In this document: positions 34,060 to 46,843 of the stretch, piece by piece
How positions within the stretch are numbered: position 1 is the first letter of the stretch
Layout of the letters: every line of letters starts with the position of its first letter
DNA from: Euryodendron excelsum
Lineage: Eukaryota; Streptophyta; Magnoliopsida; Ericales; Pentaphylacaceae
Direction of reading: 5' to 3'
DNA length: 64,000 bases
NCBI GenBank assembly: GCA_033060915.1
Contig: CM065388.1
Location: 29,637,001 to 29,701,000, forward strand
Notes under the pieces: generated by a model
What the model was told of the DNA's origin: nothing
What the model saw: only the letters and a program-made list of their open reading frames with translations
The model's database searches: none
Program-made: the position numbers and the translations under genes

Positions 34060-34873
34060 AAAACCTAGGTAAATACCAGTGGCTATTAGCTCACTTCGGT
34101 GGAAAAGGACTAAACTACTCTTAGGACCTTTTCCGAGACTTTTCAGTCAAGATGACCATTTTGCCCCTAAGCATCCACGCCGGCTCTGGGTATCAAACCG
34201 GTAACCTCCTGAGAATACTTTTTATAGTGTTCTCAATCTTCCTTTACCTTTCCGGATCATTCCGAGTCAGTTTCGGCCAACCTGGTACAAAATGACCATT
34301 TTGCCCCTGAAGGGCCGGTCTCCTTCTTCAACCACACCGGCTCTGGGTATCAAACCGGTAATGACCCGGGAACACATTTTATAATGTTCTCAACCTTCCT
34401 TTACCTTTCCGGACCATTCCGAGTCAGTTTTGGCAAACCCGGTGCAAAATGACCGTTTTGCCCCTTGTGGGCCGGTCTCCTTTTCCGACCACACCGGCTT
34501 TGGGAATCAAGCCAGCAACCTCTGGGAACATTCTAAATAATGTTTCCAGATCCCAAGTCTTCTTCTGGGACAGTCTGAGTCTGTCCCGGCAGTTTTCTGG
34601 TCTAGTTGACCGTTTTGCCCCTAAAGGCTCGGTCAACCTTTCCGACACATCTTATCCTCACTTTTCAAGTCAAATACCTCCAGGACATTATTTCAAGTGT
34701 TCCTGCTCCTTTCCAGCCTTCCGGGTCACTCCTGACTCCTTCAAATCATTCCTGGACTTTCCGGAGTCACTCCTAGTGAAGCCAGGCTAAAATTTACATG
34801 GTAGTCACTAGTACAGGCGCCCAAATCTAGTCAAAGATACATTGCTTGCCGACCTTAATTGTTTTCTAAATGG

Positions 34874-34975
34874 CTGGCGCCACTAGTAGTGGCGCCAAGC
34901 CAAAAAATGGTCTGGCGCCACTACTAGTGGCGCCAGTGTATAATTTGGCCTGACGCCACTGCAACAGGCGCCAGG
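34874..34975. promoter_or_regulatory. GGCGCC palindrome cluster upstream of the TATA box (LTR-B)
   Basis: Four perfect TGGCGCCA sites in about 100 bp, including TGGCGCCACTACTAGTGGCG-type large palindromes, end 15 bp before the TATA box. Present in the same place in LTR-A (38646-38709), LTR-C (42405-42485), LTR-D (51640-51716) and the minus-strand LTR (21930-21980). The binding protein is unknown; the core resembles E2F-type sites, which is only a suggestion. Confidence 0.7.
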
Positions 34976-34988
34976 TTTGTCTTCCTTC

Positions 34989-34996
34989 TATAAATA
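34989..34996 (+). promoter_or_regulatory. TATA box of LTR-B
   Basis: TATAAATA in the conserved block TCTATAAATACAAAGCCTC, 1.75 kb into the LTR. Matching boxes are at 38724-38731, 42499-42506 and 51729-51736. Confidence 0.7.
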
Positions 34997-35307
34997 CAAA
35001 GCCTCATTCAACGTGAAAAAGGTTTGCAAACTTAACCTAAGAATCTTATATTTCGATATACAGAGCTCGAGCGCCTCCAAAACCCTAGCCTCCCTAGGTT
35101 TTCCCAAACCCTAGCCACTATACACAAACCCTAGCCTCCTATACACTCATACACTCCCTCATACACTCATACACTAGCCTTCAACCATCCTTTGAAGACT
35201 TGAAGGGCTGCCATCTAAAGCTTGAAGACAATCCTTGAGGGTTGAAGAAGAAGACCGAAGACCGAAGACCGAAGACCGCACGACGCGCAAAATAAACAAG
35301 AAACAAG

Positions 35308-35313
35308 GTAGGC
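35308..35313 (+). promoter_or_regulatory. Candidate 5' splice donor in the LTR leader
   Basis: AAG|GTAGGC about 310 bp downstream of the TATA box, conserved as AAG|GTAGGC in LTR-A (39068) and AAG|GTAGAC in LTR-D (52051). It could remove the long G-poor leader from a spliced mRNA. Confidence 0.4.
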
Positions 35314-38300
35314 TCCCTCTTTAATTTTCTGCACTTCCCCCCTCTCTCTTCGCTCTCCAACCCACTTGGGGTTTCTCTATTTTAATCCCCCATCTCTTTC
35401 CCGCCCTTTCTTTGCATGCTTGAAACAAGGGGATTCCTGGTCCATGTGTAGAATTGGACTATTGGAGAGTCACCGTGTCGGGGGCTTTCTTTTAGTCTAA
35501 CCAAAGACCACGTGGGTCCGGCCCCCTTATTATGTGGTGAAGCCTTAACCTTGTATGTTCACGACCCCAAATTGCATTGTGTATATCATAGTCTTGCATC
35601 TTCCAAAATTCGTTTTCAAAAAGTTATTTTCAAAAAATTGTTTTTCAAACTTGTTTTCAAAATTGCATCAGAAGCTCTTTTTTAAAAACATGTTTTCAAA
35701 ATCACAATCCTAGAGTGATTCTAGCCTTTCCATGGCTAGGGTTGCTTTAGGAAAGTGTTACATTAAAAGTGACCTTTTGGTCTATATTTTCAAATCTTGT
35801 TGTTTTCAAAACCGCTTTCCTAAAGTGCTTCTAGCCTTCTTATGGTTAGAATTGCTTTAAGAAAATGAGATGTTTTTACACCTTCTAAAAGCTCTCTTCA
35901 AAAATCTCTTCCTAAAAATCTCTTCTTCAACATACTTTCCTAAAACTCTCCTTTTTAAAATTGTTTTCAAAAACTCCCTTCTAAAATTTATTTTTCAAAA
36001 TTCTCTTTTTCAACTCCTCTCCAAAATCTTTTCCTCAAAATTCACTTTCTAAAACACTCCCTAGATTCACCTTCCTAAAAACTCCCTCTAAAAATCTTTC
36101 CAAAAAACTCTTTTTTCAAAATTTTCCTTCTAGAAACTCTCCTCTAGGATCTTCTTTCTAAAATCTACGTTTCCAAAAACATGCTTTCCAAAAACTCCCT
36201 CTCTTTAAAATCTTTACCTAAAAGCGCTCCCTAAAAATCTTTCCAAAAACTCTCTTTTCCAAAATCTCCCTTCTAGAAATTTCCCTCTAGGCTTTTCCTT
36301 CTAAAACCTTCGTTTCCAAAAACGCACTTTCTAAAAATCTCTTTTCCTTAGAGCTCAAGTCAAGCCTTAGAGCCCACAATTAGGAAACCCTAATTTTCTT
36401 TCCAAAAACATGATTTTCAAACTTTACCCTAAACTTAGGTTTCCAAAACCTCTTGTTTTCACATCCAAACTATACATGTTTCCAAAACCTCTTTTCTACG
36501 TCGAAACTATAGTTTTTCAAATCTAGGGTTTCTAGAATCTCCTTTTCCAGGTCCTTACCAAATCCAATCTCCCCGTTTAGGAAACTAGATCCCGTCCTTC
36601 GTTTTTGGAAACAAAATCCAACCTCTTTTAGAAACCAAATCCAATCCCTTCCTAATCCAAACCTTCCTAATTTCCTACCTTCCTCAACCATAAGTTTCCT
36701 AAACCTAAACTTCAAATCTTTCCTTAAATTTTAAAATTCAACTCTTTCCTAATTCAAATCATTCCTAATCCTTCACTTTCCTAAATCTTAAGTTTCCAAA
36801 AACTTGAACATAAAAATCTTTCCTAAACTTTAAAACTCAACTTTTAAATCTTTCCTAAATTCAACCCTTTCCTAATTCTATTCTCCTTTCAAATCTTAAC
36901 CTTTCAAACCTAAGTTTTCAAACTCTTCCTAAACTCAAACCTTTCCTAATCTCAAGATTTTCTAAAACTCTAAAACTTTCTAAATCCTAAACTTTCTAAA
37001 TTTGAAACCTTCTTAAGTTAAATCTTTCTAAACCTAAAAACTTTTTAAATTCTAAACTTTCTTAAACTTCAAATCTTTCTAAATCTAAGGCTTTTCTAAA
37101 CTCAAAACTTTCTTAATTCAAACATTTCCTAAACTGAGAACTTTCCTTTTTCGAACCTTTCCTAAAACGAAACTTTCTTATTTTCAAAGCTTTTCCAAAT
37201 TCAAAACTTCCCTTTTTCAAAACATTACAAAATTCAAAACTTTCTTAACTTGAAGCTTTCCAAATTCTAAGCCTTTCTTAAACTAAACTTTTCCTAATTC
37301 AAAACATTTCTAAATTCAAAACTTTCCAATTTTCAAAAAATTTCCTAATTTGAAAACTTTCCTAATTCGAAACTTTCTTAATTCAAAACTTTCCTAAAGT
37401 TGAAACATTCCAAATTCAAAGCTTTCCTAAGTTGAAACTTTCCTAATTCTAAAACTTTCCTAAATCAGGCCTTTCTTAATTCGAACCTTTCTTAAATCTT
37501 CCAAGTCTAACATTCGAGTCAAATCTTTCTAAATCTTTTTAAATCTCAAGTCTTTCCTAAGTCTCTTCTCCTTCCTAAGTCAAGGTTTTCTTAAACCTTC
37601 TCCTTTCCAAAACAAGTCCAAATCAATCTTTCCAAAGCAAGTCCAATCCTCTCAATTCCAACTTCAAATCTCCTTTTCTAATTTCAAATCAAATTCAATG
37701 TCCAATTCAAGTTTCTTCTTCAATCCACTCTTCTATTTTCAATCGGACTCCGGTCCGAACTACGACTGACCTAATTCCCCCAAAGGGATACGTAGACAAC
37801 CTTCATAGGTGCGGTCACAATACTTTTCAAACTTTCAATTCCACCCTCATGGGTGCGGTTTTCAAAATCTTTTCAAATCTAAAATTCCAATTTCAAATTT
37901 CTATTTTCAAATTTCTATTTCCAAATTTTCAAACTTTCCAATTTCAATTCTATCTTTTCAAATCTATTTTCAAATCAAATCAAATCAATTTCAAATTAAT
38001 CTCTTTTCAAATTTATTTTTCAATTCTCTCTTATTTTTACACTTGCATATCATGCATCATGTTAGTTTTCAAACATTGTTTTTCTAAAGTGAATAGGGTT
38101 GAATATATGTTAATTAAAGACTCTTACAGGTGAATCTAGGGTAGATTGACATGTAGGTACCGAAAGGGCGGGGTAGGGTGATAGCTTAGTGCGTCTTCCC
38201 TACACGTAACCAACCTTCGAACCTAGATCACTGATTTCAAAGACCAAAAGGAGTCATTTTTCTAAAAAGGGCTAAATGTTTTCCAAAGTTTGCCAAACAA

Positions 38301-38584
38301 CCCGTTTTCCTAAAAAACCCTCTCTTGAGGAGATATTTTCAAATCGTTTTCCAAAACCCTAAGTGTAGTCTTCGGATTATGCTTAGTTTTTAGGTGGCCT
38401 AACTCACCTTAATCAAGTTAGGTGGCAACTCCGAATCTTTTTCAAAAGCCCTTTATTCAAACCTAATTTTCAATTCAAACCTAGTCGCACTCATTCTTCT
38501 AGGAGGGTGAGTTCTAACGAGAGAGTATAGCATTTTTTCCGCTTGTGTGAGTATTCCTCGAGTGCGAAAAATCTGGGCGCGACA

Positions 38585-41500
38585 TACAGGCGCCCAAATC
38601 TAGTCAAAGATACGTTGCTTGCCGACCTTAATTGTTTCCTAAATGGCTGGCGCCACTACTAGTGGCGCCAGTGTATAATTTGGCCTGGCACCACTGCAAC
38701 AGGCGCCAGGTTTGTCCTCTCTCTATAAATACAAAGCCTCGTTTTACGTGAAAGGGGTCTGAAAACTTAACCTAGAAATCACACAATTCGATATACAGAG
38801 CTCGAGCACCTCCAAAAACCTTAGTTTCCTTAGGTTCTCCAAACCCTAGCCACCTTAAACTAAACCCTAGCCATCATACACAAACCCTAGCCTCCTATAC
38901 ACTCATGCACTCCCCCATATACTCATACACTAGCCTTCAACCATCTTTTGAAGACTGGAGGAGCTGCAACCCGAAGCTTGAAGATAACTCTTGAAGACGA
39001 AAGACGAAGATCAAGACCGAAGATCGAAGACCGAAGACTGCACGGCGCGCAAAATAAACAAGATACAAGGTAGGCTCCCTCTTTAATTTTCCGTACTTCC
39101 CCCCTCTCTTCTCTCTCCAACCTACTTGGGTTTTCTCTATTTTAATCCCCCATCTCTTTCCCCCCCTTTCTTTGCATGCTTGAAACAAGGGGATTCCCGG
39201 TCCATGTGTAGGATTGGACTATTGGAGAATTACCGTGTCGGGGGCTTTCTTCTAGTCTAACCAAAGACCACGTGGGTCCGGCCCCCTTGATTATATGGTG
39301 AAGCCTTAGCCTTGTATGTTCACGACCCCCAAATTGCATTGTGCATATCATGGTCTTGCATCTTCCAAAATTCGTTTTCAAAAAGTTGTTTTCAAAAATC
39401 GTTTTCAAACTTGTTTTCAAAATTGCATCAAAAGCTCTTTTTCAAAAACATGTGTTCAAAATCATAATTCTAGGGTGATTCTAGCCTTTTCATGGCTAGG
39501 GTTGCTTTAGGAAAGTGTTACATTAAAAGTGACCTCTTGGTCTATATTTTCAAATCTTGTTGTTTTCAAAACCGCTTTCTTAAAGTGATTCTAGCCTTCT
39601 TATGGTTAGAATTGCTTTAGGAAAGTGAGATGTTTTTAATCCTTCTAAACTCTCCCTCTCTTTAAAAATCTCTTCCTAAAAATCTCTTTTTCAACATACT
39701 TTCCTAAAACTCCCCTCTTCAAAATTGTTTTTCAAAAACTCCCTTCCAAAATCTTCTTTTTTTTTTTTTCAAAACTCTCTTTTTCAACTCCTCTCCAAAA
39801 CCTTTTCCTCAAAATTCACTTTCTAAAAATCACTCCCTAGATTCACTTTCTTAAAAAAAAAAAAAATCTCTCCTAAAAATCTTTCCAAAAACTCTTTTTT
39901 CTAAAATCTTCCTTCTAGAAATTTCCCTCTAGGTTTTCCTTCCAAAACCTTCGTTTCCAAAAACGTACTTTCTAAAAATCCCTTTTCCTTAGAGCCCAAG
40001 TCAAGCCCTAGAACCCACAATTAGGAAACCCTAAATTTTCTTCCCAAAAACATGGTTTTCAAATCTTGCCCCAAACCTAGGTTTCCAAAACCTCTCGTTT
40101 TTTACATCAAAACTATACGTGTTTTCAAAACCTCTTTTCTACGTCAAAACAACAATTTTCCAAAACTAGGGTTTCTAGAATTTCCTTTCCAAATCCTAGC
40201 CAAATCCTACCTTCCCTTTAGGAAACCGAATCAAATCTCCCCGTTTAGGAAACTAGATCCCATTCTCCGTTTTTGGAAACAAAATCCAACCTTTCTCTTT
40301 TAGAAACCAAATCCAATCCCTTCCTAATCCAAACCTTCCTAATTCAATACCTTCCTAAACCATAAGTTTCCTAAACCTAAACTTCAAATCTTTCCTTAAG
40401 TTTCAAAATCCAAATCTTTCCTAAATTCGAATCCTTCCTAAACTTTCACTTTCCTAAATCTTAAGTTTCCAAAACTTGAACATAAAAATCTTTCCTAATC
40501 CAACCCTTTCCTAATTCTACCCTCTTTTCAAATCTTAACTTTTCAAATATAAGCTTTCAAACCTTTCCTAATTTCAAGACTTTCTAAAATTCAAACTCTA
40601 AAAACTTTCTAAATCTTAAACTTTCTAAATTTCAAATCTTTCCAAATTCAAAACTTTCTAAATTTGAAACCTTCTTAAGTTAAATCTTTCTAAACCTAAA
40701 ACTTTCTAAATTCTAAACTCTCTTAAACTTCAAATCTTTCCAAATCTAAGACTTTTCCAAACTCAAAACTTTCTTAATTTAGGACTTTCTTAAGTTGAAA
40801 CTTTCTTAATTCAAACTCTTCCTAAGTTGAAGACTTTCCTTTTTCAAACCTTTCTTAAAACAAAACTTTCTTATTTTCAAAACTTCCTTGTTTTCAAAAC
40901 TTTCTAAATTCAAAACTTCCCTTTTTCAAACATTCTAAAATACAAAACTTTCTTAATTCAAAACTTTCCTGATTCTAACCTTTCCTAATTCCAAAACTTT
41001 CCAAAAATGAAACTTTCCTAATTTCAAAGCTTTTCTAAAACTTTCCTAAAAACTTTCCAAAAATGACACTTTCCTAATTCGAAATTTTCCTAATCTGAAT
41101 TTTTCCTAAATTTCAAGTTTCCATATCTTTCAAAATCTTCCAAGTCTAACATCCCAATCCAATCTTTCTTAATCTCAAATCTTTCCTAGGTCTCCTACCT
41201 TTCCTAAGTCTAGGTTTCCTAAACCTCCATCTTTCCAAAACCAAGTCTTTCCAAAATCAATCTTTTCGAGTCAAAGTCCAATCTTCTTCTCAATTTCGAT
41301 TTCCGATCTCCTCTTCTAATCTCAAATCAAATCCAATATCAAATTCAATTTCCTTCTTCAATCCAACCTTCTATTTTTAATCGGACCCCGGTCCGAACTA
41401 CGACTGACTTGATTCCCCCAAAGGGATACGTAGGCAACCTTCATAGGTGCGGTCACAATACTTTTCAAACTTTCAATTCCACCCTCATGGGTGCGGTTTC

Positions 41501-42239
41501 CAAAATCTTTCCAAATTTCAAATTCCAATCAATTTTCAAAATTTAATTTCAAAATTTCTATTTTCAAATTCCTATTTCTAAGTTTTCAAAGTTTCCAATT
41601 TCAATTCCATCTTTTCAAATCTATTTTCAAATCAAATCAATTCCTTTTCAAATCAATTTCTATTTTCCAATTCTTTCATTTTGCACTTGCATATCATGCA
41701 TCATGCTAAATTAGTTTTCAAACATTGTTTTTCTAAAAGTGAATAGGGTTGAACCATTAGTTAATTAAAGACTCTCATAGGTGAATCTAGGGTAGATTGA
41801 CATGTAGGTACCAAAAGGGCGGGGTAGGGTGATAGCTTAGTGCGTCTTCCCTACACGTAACCAACCTCCGAACCTAGGATCACTGATTTCAAAGACCAAA
41901 AGGAGTTATTTTTTCTAAAAGGGGCTAAATATTTTCCAAAGGTTGCCAAACAACCTATTTTTCGTAAAAACCCTCTCTTGAGGTGGTATTTTTCAAAATC
42001 GTTTTTCCAAAACCCTAAGTGTAGTTTTCAGATTATGCTTAGTTTTTAGGTGACCTAACTCACCTTAATCAAGTTAGGTGGCGACTCTGAATCTTTTTCA
42101 AAAGCCCTTTATTCAAACATGTTTTCAACTCAAACCTAGTCGCACTCATTCTTCTAGGAGGGTGAGTTCTAACGAGAGAATACAACATTTTTCCCGCTTG
42201 GGTGAGTATTCCTCGAGTGCGAAAAATCTGGGCGCGACA
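38585..42239 (+). repeat. LTR-A, 3' part
   Basis: Resumes LTR-A after LTR-B, beginning with duplicated TACAG and then GCGCCCAAATC. It holds the GGCGCC cluster (38646-38709), TATA box (38724-38731), splice-donor-like AAGGTAGGC (39068), G-poor tract (about 39620-41380) and end GGGCGCGACA at 42230-42239. It is followed immediately by the truncated LTR-C. Confidence 0.88.
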
Positions 42240-44929
42240 CTTTCCCTTTCCACCCCTTTGGGCTATTATCGATCCTTTAAATCATTCCTAGACCTTCTGA
42301 AGTCACTCCTAGTGAAGCTAGGCTAAAAATTGCATTGTAGTCATTAGTACAAGCACCCAAATCTTCTAAAGATACGTTGCTTGCCAAAAACTTTCCTAAG
42401 TGACTGGCGCCATTGCAAGCCAAAATTTGGCATGCAATGGCGCTAGAAGAAAATTTTGCCTGGCGCCACTGCAACAGGCGCCAGGTTAATTCTCTGTCTA
42501 TAAATACAAAGCCTCCTCCAACATGAAAAGGGGTTCACAAACTGAGTCTAAAAACTCTCTTCTTCGATACAAAGAGCTCGTAGCCTCTCCAAACCCTAAT
42601 CTTCTTTAGGTTTTCCAAAACCCTAGCCTCCATACACAAACCCTAGTTCCCATACACTCATATGCACTCCTACACTAGAGGCTTGCAAAAGTCTACATTT
42701 AAATTCTCTCTAAAATCTCTTTTTTAAATTCACTTTCTAAAAATCTCTTTTCTTAAAATCTCTTCTCCAATATACTTTCTAAAAAGTCTCTCCAATCTCC
42801 TTTTCTGAAACTCCTTTCCAAAAATTGCTTTCTAAAACTTCCCTTCACAAAATTCACTTTCCTAAAAACTCTTTTCCAAAAAGCTCTCTCCGAAATTCAC
42901 TTTCTAAAAACACTCCCTAAGTTTCCTTCCTAACAACTCTTTCCAAAAAACTCTTTCCTAAAAACTCTTTCCAAAAATCCCTTTCTAAAAACTCTCTTTC
43001 CAAGTTTACTTTCTAAAAACTCTTTTTTAGGATTTCCTTTCAAAAATCTTCTTTTCCAAAAGTTTCACTTTCCAAAAACTCTTTACCTTGCAGACCAAGT
43101 CAAGCCCTAGAGCCAACGATTAGGAAATCCTAATTTTATTTCCTAAAACATTTTTACATCAAAATCATAAATTTCCAAAAACCTATTTCCTACATTAAAT
43201 CATAGACTTCCAAATCTAGGGTTTCTACAACTTCATCTTTCCAATACCATGTCAAATCCAATCTTCCCTTCAAGAAACCAAATCCGATCTCCCATTTATC
43301 CTCCATTTTTTTAAACAATTTCAAATCATCTCTTTTTAGAAACAAAATCCAATCTTTTGTTTTAGGAAATAGGAATCCCAATCCTTCATAATCTAAATCT
43401 TTCCTAATCCCAACCCTTCCTAATCTCATACTTCCCTAAACCTTAAGTTTTCAAAACCTAAACTTTTAAATCTTTCATTAAATTTTAAGCTTCTTAATCT
43501 TCCTAATTCAGCCCTTTCCTATATCCGTACCTTTCCAAATTTCAACTTTTCAAATCTAAATTTTTAAATCTTTCTGAAACTCAAACCTTTCTTAATTTCA
43601 AATCTTTCTAAAACTCAAACTTTGAATCTTTCTAAAATTCCAAACTTTCTAAACTTCAAATCTTTCATGATTCAAAACTTTCTAAATTTGAAACTTTCTT
43701 AAGTTAAAACTTTTTAAAATTCTAAACTTTCTAAATTCCAAATCTTTCCTATTTCAAACTTTTCCTATTTCAAAATTTTCCTATTTCAAAATATTCTCAT
43801 TTCAAAACTTTCCTAAAATGACACTTTCCTAAAATGAAACTTTCCTAAAATGACACTTTCCTAAAACGGAACTTTCCTAATTCGAACCATTCCTATATCT
43901 GATCTTTCTCTAATCTTCCAAGTCCAAAATTCGAGTCAAATCTTTCTTAAACCTCAAGTCTTTCCTCAGTCCCATGTTTCCTAAGTCTAGGTTTCCCAAA
44001 ACTCTATCTTTTCAAATCTAGTTCAAGTTTTCTTCCAAGAGTCAAATCCTCTTTCAAGTTCAATCCTAGGTCTAAGTTCAATCATAATTTCCTAATCTCC
44101 CAATCCAAATTCTAATTCAACTTTTTTCAAGTTGAACCTTTTATTTTCTATCGGACTCTTGTCTGAATTACGACTGACTTGATTCCTCAAAAGGGATACG
44201 TAGACAACCCTTATGGGTGCAATCACGACTTTTTTCAAATTTCTAATTCCATAACTCTTTTCAAACTTCCAATTCTAAAATCGATTTTCAGTCCGCAATT
44301 TCAATTTCTAAAACTTTCTTTCCAATTTCAAACTTCAATTCTCCTTTTCAAATCTATTTTCAAAATCAAATCTTTCTATTGCACTTGCATATCATGCATC
44401 ATGTTAAATTTTTTTTTAAAATTCTTTTCCAAAGTGGATAGTTTTGGACATTTATTAATTGAAGACTCTAATGAGTGAACCTAGGGTGATTAGACATGTA
44501 GGTACCGCAAGGGCTAGATATGGTGATGGCGTAGTGTGTCTTCCCTACATGTAACTAACCTCCGAACCTAAATCATTGATTTCAAAAGAGCACAAAGAGT
44601 TATTTTCAAAAAGGGCTTACATATTTTCTAAAGGTTGCCAAACAACCTGTTTTCTTAAAAACCCTCTCTTGAGGAAGTATTTTCGAAATCGGTTTCAAAA
44701 ACCCTAAGTGTAATCTTCGGATTGTGCTTAGTTTTTGGGTGACCTAACTCACCTTAATCAAGTTAGGTGGCGACTCCAAATTGTTTTCCAAAAGCCCTTT
44801 ATTCAAATCAATTTTCAATTCAAACCTACTCGCCCTCATTCTTCTAGGAGGATGAGTTCTAACGAGAGAGTACAATATTTTTTCCGCTTGTGTGTGTATT
44901 CCTCGAGTGCAAAAAATCTAAGCACAACG
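42240..44929 (+). repeat. LTR-C, 3' half
   Basis: Begins abruptly about 1.4 kb into the LTR (counterpart of 34680 in LTR-B), then GGCGCC cluster, TATA 42499-42506, a shortened leader and G-poor tract (about 42690-44150), and ends AAGCACAACG at 44929, a decayed form of GGGCGCGACA. It is more diverged than LTRs A, B, D and E, so likely older. It abuts integrase coding sequence directly, so the PBS and most of an element are missing. Confidence 0.8.
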
Positions 44930-45200
44930 GTTGTCTACCATGCGCAATGCTACAAAGGGAGGTTAACCAAAGCATTTCACAAGAAAGTAAGACCCCGAAG
45001 CTTCCAGGTTGGGGTCTTAGTGCTGAAAAAGATTTTTTTCTAATCAAGAAGAAGCCTAGGAAAAGTTCACTCCAAACTATGAAGGGCCCTTCATAGTTAA
45101 GAAGGTCTTAACAAGAGAGGTACTTATCCTAGCAAAAATGGACGGACAAGAATCTCCCAACCCTTTGAACTCAGATGCAGCCAAATGCTACTTTGTATGA
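44930..45200 (+). pseudogene. INT: Ogre/Ty3 integrase C-terminal tail
   Basis: The + strand reads YKGRLTKAFHKKVRPRSFQVG(x)LVLKK, then after a frameshift in a T-rich run KKPRKSSLQTMKGP, and in a further frame VKKVLTREVLILAKMDGQE...PNPLNSDAAK, ending TGA 45198-45200. This is the usual C-terminal end of Ty3 (Tat/Ogre) integrase. Everything upstream in pol is gone; LTR-C is joined to it. It marks the 3' end of pol for the element that also carries the type B antisense ORF. Confidence 0.8.
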
Positions 45201-46843
45201 ATCCAGAACTCTCATTTTCTCTTGAGCAGCAAGGAAGTCCATTGAAATGAAGGAAGGCCTATGAATTTTTCTTTTATAAATATATATATATATATATATA
45301 TTTTCCTTTCTTCTCAAAAGAATCATCAAAATTCTTGTATAAAACTCGCGAATACTAAGCAGGTTAAATTGACATGATGAGAGGCCATCGATTCTTTTCA
45401 CCCTATACACAACTTCCTTTGCTAAAGCCCATTTTGAGCCAATTGCACTCCTTTGGCAAACCTAGCCTAGCGATCACCGCCCACAAAGGGTGAAAGCAAA
45501 ACTAAGAAGAGATAAGCAAAAGAAGAAACACGGTCCAGATAGGTTCCAAAGGTGAAACGAAAAGAAGACAAAGGACCAATGAATGAAATATGGATCCTAA
45601 AATTATCATGATTAACGAGGCTGGGGTAGAGAAAAGAAAAATAAGTAATGACTTAGAGAGAAAAAAAAAAATCCAACACCAAAGCAGTGGAAAGTTTACA
45701 CGAAGATAGAAAAGAAGGATGAAGAGAGGATAGGTTCGAAAGTGATTGCAGGTCTTAAGTAAACCTTGAAAAAGTGAAGATATTTTGAGCCTTTATACCC
45801 TTTCCTTTAATAACCCCTTAACTTGGCCTACATTACAACCCAAATTAAACCCCTCTCTGATCAATGAAACCTGCTTAGTCTAAACTGAGCCTAACACAAG
45901 AAGGATGATGATTTTTTAAAATAACATTTATGGGAAAATACTTGAAACATCCAAGTCTCCATTCCTGACACAGATCCTTCCTGAATTACAAGAGAATTCC
46001 TTACTGCTAAAAAAAAAAAAAAAAAGCATGACCCCAGGGGTGCGGAGAAAACTCAAAAGAGTATCGCAAGTAAAAGGACGAAGGCATGGCAAGATACGAA
46101 CCTGTCGGTCTGGTGAAAACCCGTAAGGGTGCGAAGACGCAAAAATGATAGAGTTAGGATCGGTGAAAACCTGCAAGGGCACGGATGGAAAAAATAACTA
46201 AAAAAAGAGTGACCCTAACGGCGCGACAAAAACTCAAGAGTGTTGTGAGTAAAAAGACGGAGGCATGGCAGGATACAAACCTGTCAATCTGTTGCAAACC
46301 CGCTAAGGCGCCAAGATGGAGAAATGACAGAGCTGGGATCGGCGAAAACCCGTAATGGTGCCGATGGCAAAAATAACTACATCCTTCTCTTTCCTTCCTT
46401 GGTTTATCTCCAGAAGTGAGTAAATAGTTCCCAAGTCATGGCAAGAAAAGACAGGGGAGAATATAGCAATTATCAATAGAGGCATTCTTTCAAAGTCAAT
46501 GGGCCAAGAAGGAGGAATAATGTTGGCCCCTGCCAAAAACGTCTTAATGAGAATCCCATCCCAAGGAAGTAATTCCTATCCCAAAAATGTGGTTCTTGCA
46601 AATAATGCATGTTTAAACTAATAAAATAGTGCAAGAGCAAAACAGATGATGGCACTCTCTGACAAGAAGGTAAATTTCATTACAACAAAATCATGAGAGC
46701 CATACTAACATTAGCATATTTACAAATGTAAGAAATCCCAAAAGAAAATCCATGTATCTCTAAGCAAGCTAACTGTAGTACAAACAAAAACGGGAAAGGA
46801 AAAGAGAAGAGAAAAGACTACATTAAGAGCGGTAGGCTAAAAC
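45201..46843 (+). other. Ogre region between pol and antisense ORF type B
   Basis: No convincing ORF. It is partly collinear with the 58.5-59.8 kb region of the other element (CCTAGCGATCACCGCCCA near 45464 against 58606). A TA microsatellite lies at about 45280-45302. Two related blocks with ACCTGTCGGTCTG(G)TG-like sequence near 46102 and 46282 form a tandem duplication of about 180 bp. Confidence 0.55.
45280..45302. repeat. (TA)n microsatellite
   Basis: About ten TA units. Confidence 0.95.

Larger units (their letters stand above)
33240..38584 (+). mobile_element. LTR-B: solo Ogre LTR nested inside LTR-A
   Basis: A complete 5,345-bp LTR from TGTAAGCACCCC to GGGCGCGACA. It is not flanked by a PBS or PPT and sits between the two halves of LTR-A with a near-perfect 5-bp duplication (TACGG/TACAG), so it is a solo LTR produced by recombination of a full element. 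It contains minisatellite 33481-34059, 155-bp repeats 34148-34640, GGCGCC palindromes 34874-34975, TATA 34989-34996, candidate splice donor at 35308 and the G-poor tract about 35850-37740. Many short ORFs in it are low-complexity and not genes. Confidence 0.9.

Noticed and set aside
35870..38133. Many short ORFs rich in Phe, Leu, Lys and Ser in the G-poor tracts (also at 420-632, 1669-1968, 40052-40303, 54413-54713)
   Set aside because: They arise because the strand lacks G and stop codons are uneven; no domain, and the frames are not conserved between LTR copies.
45660..46380. Possible tRNA or small RNA gene in the repeated blocks near 46090 and 46270
   Set aside because: No cloverleaf or A/B box arrangement could be traced by eye; the two blocks look like a simple duplication.
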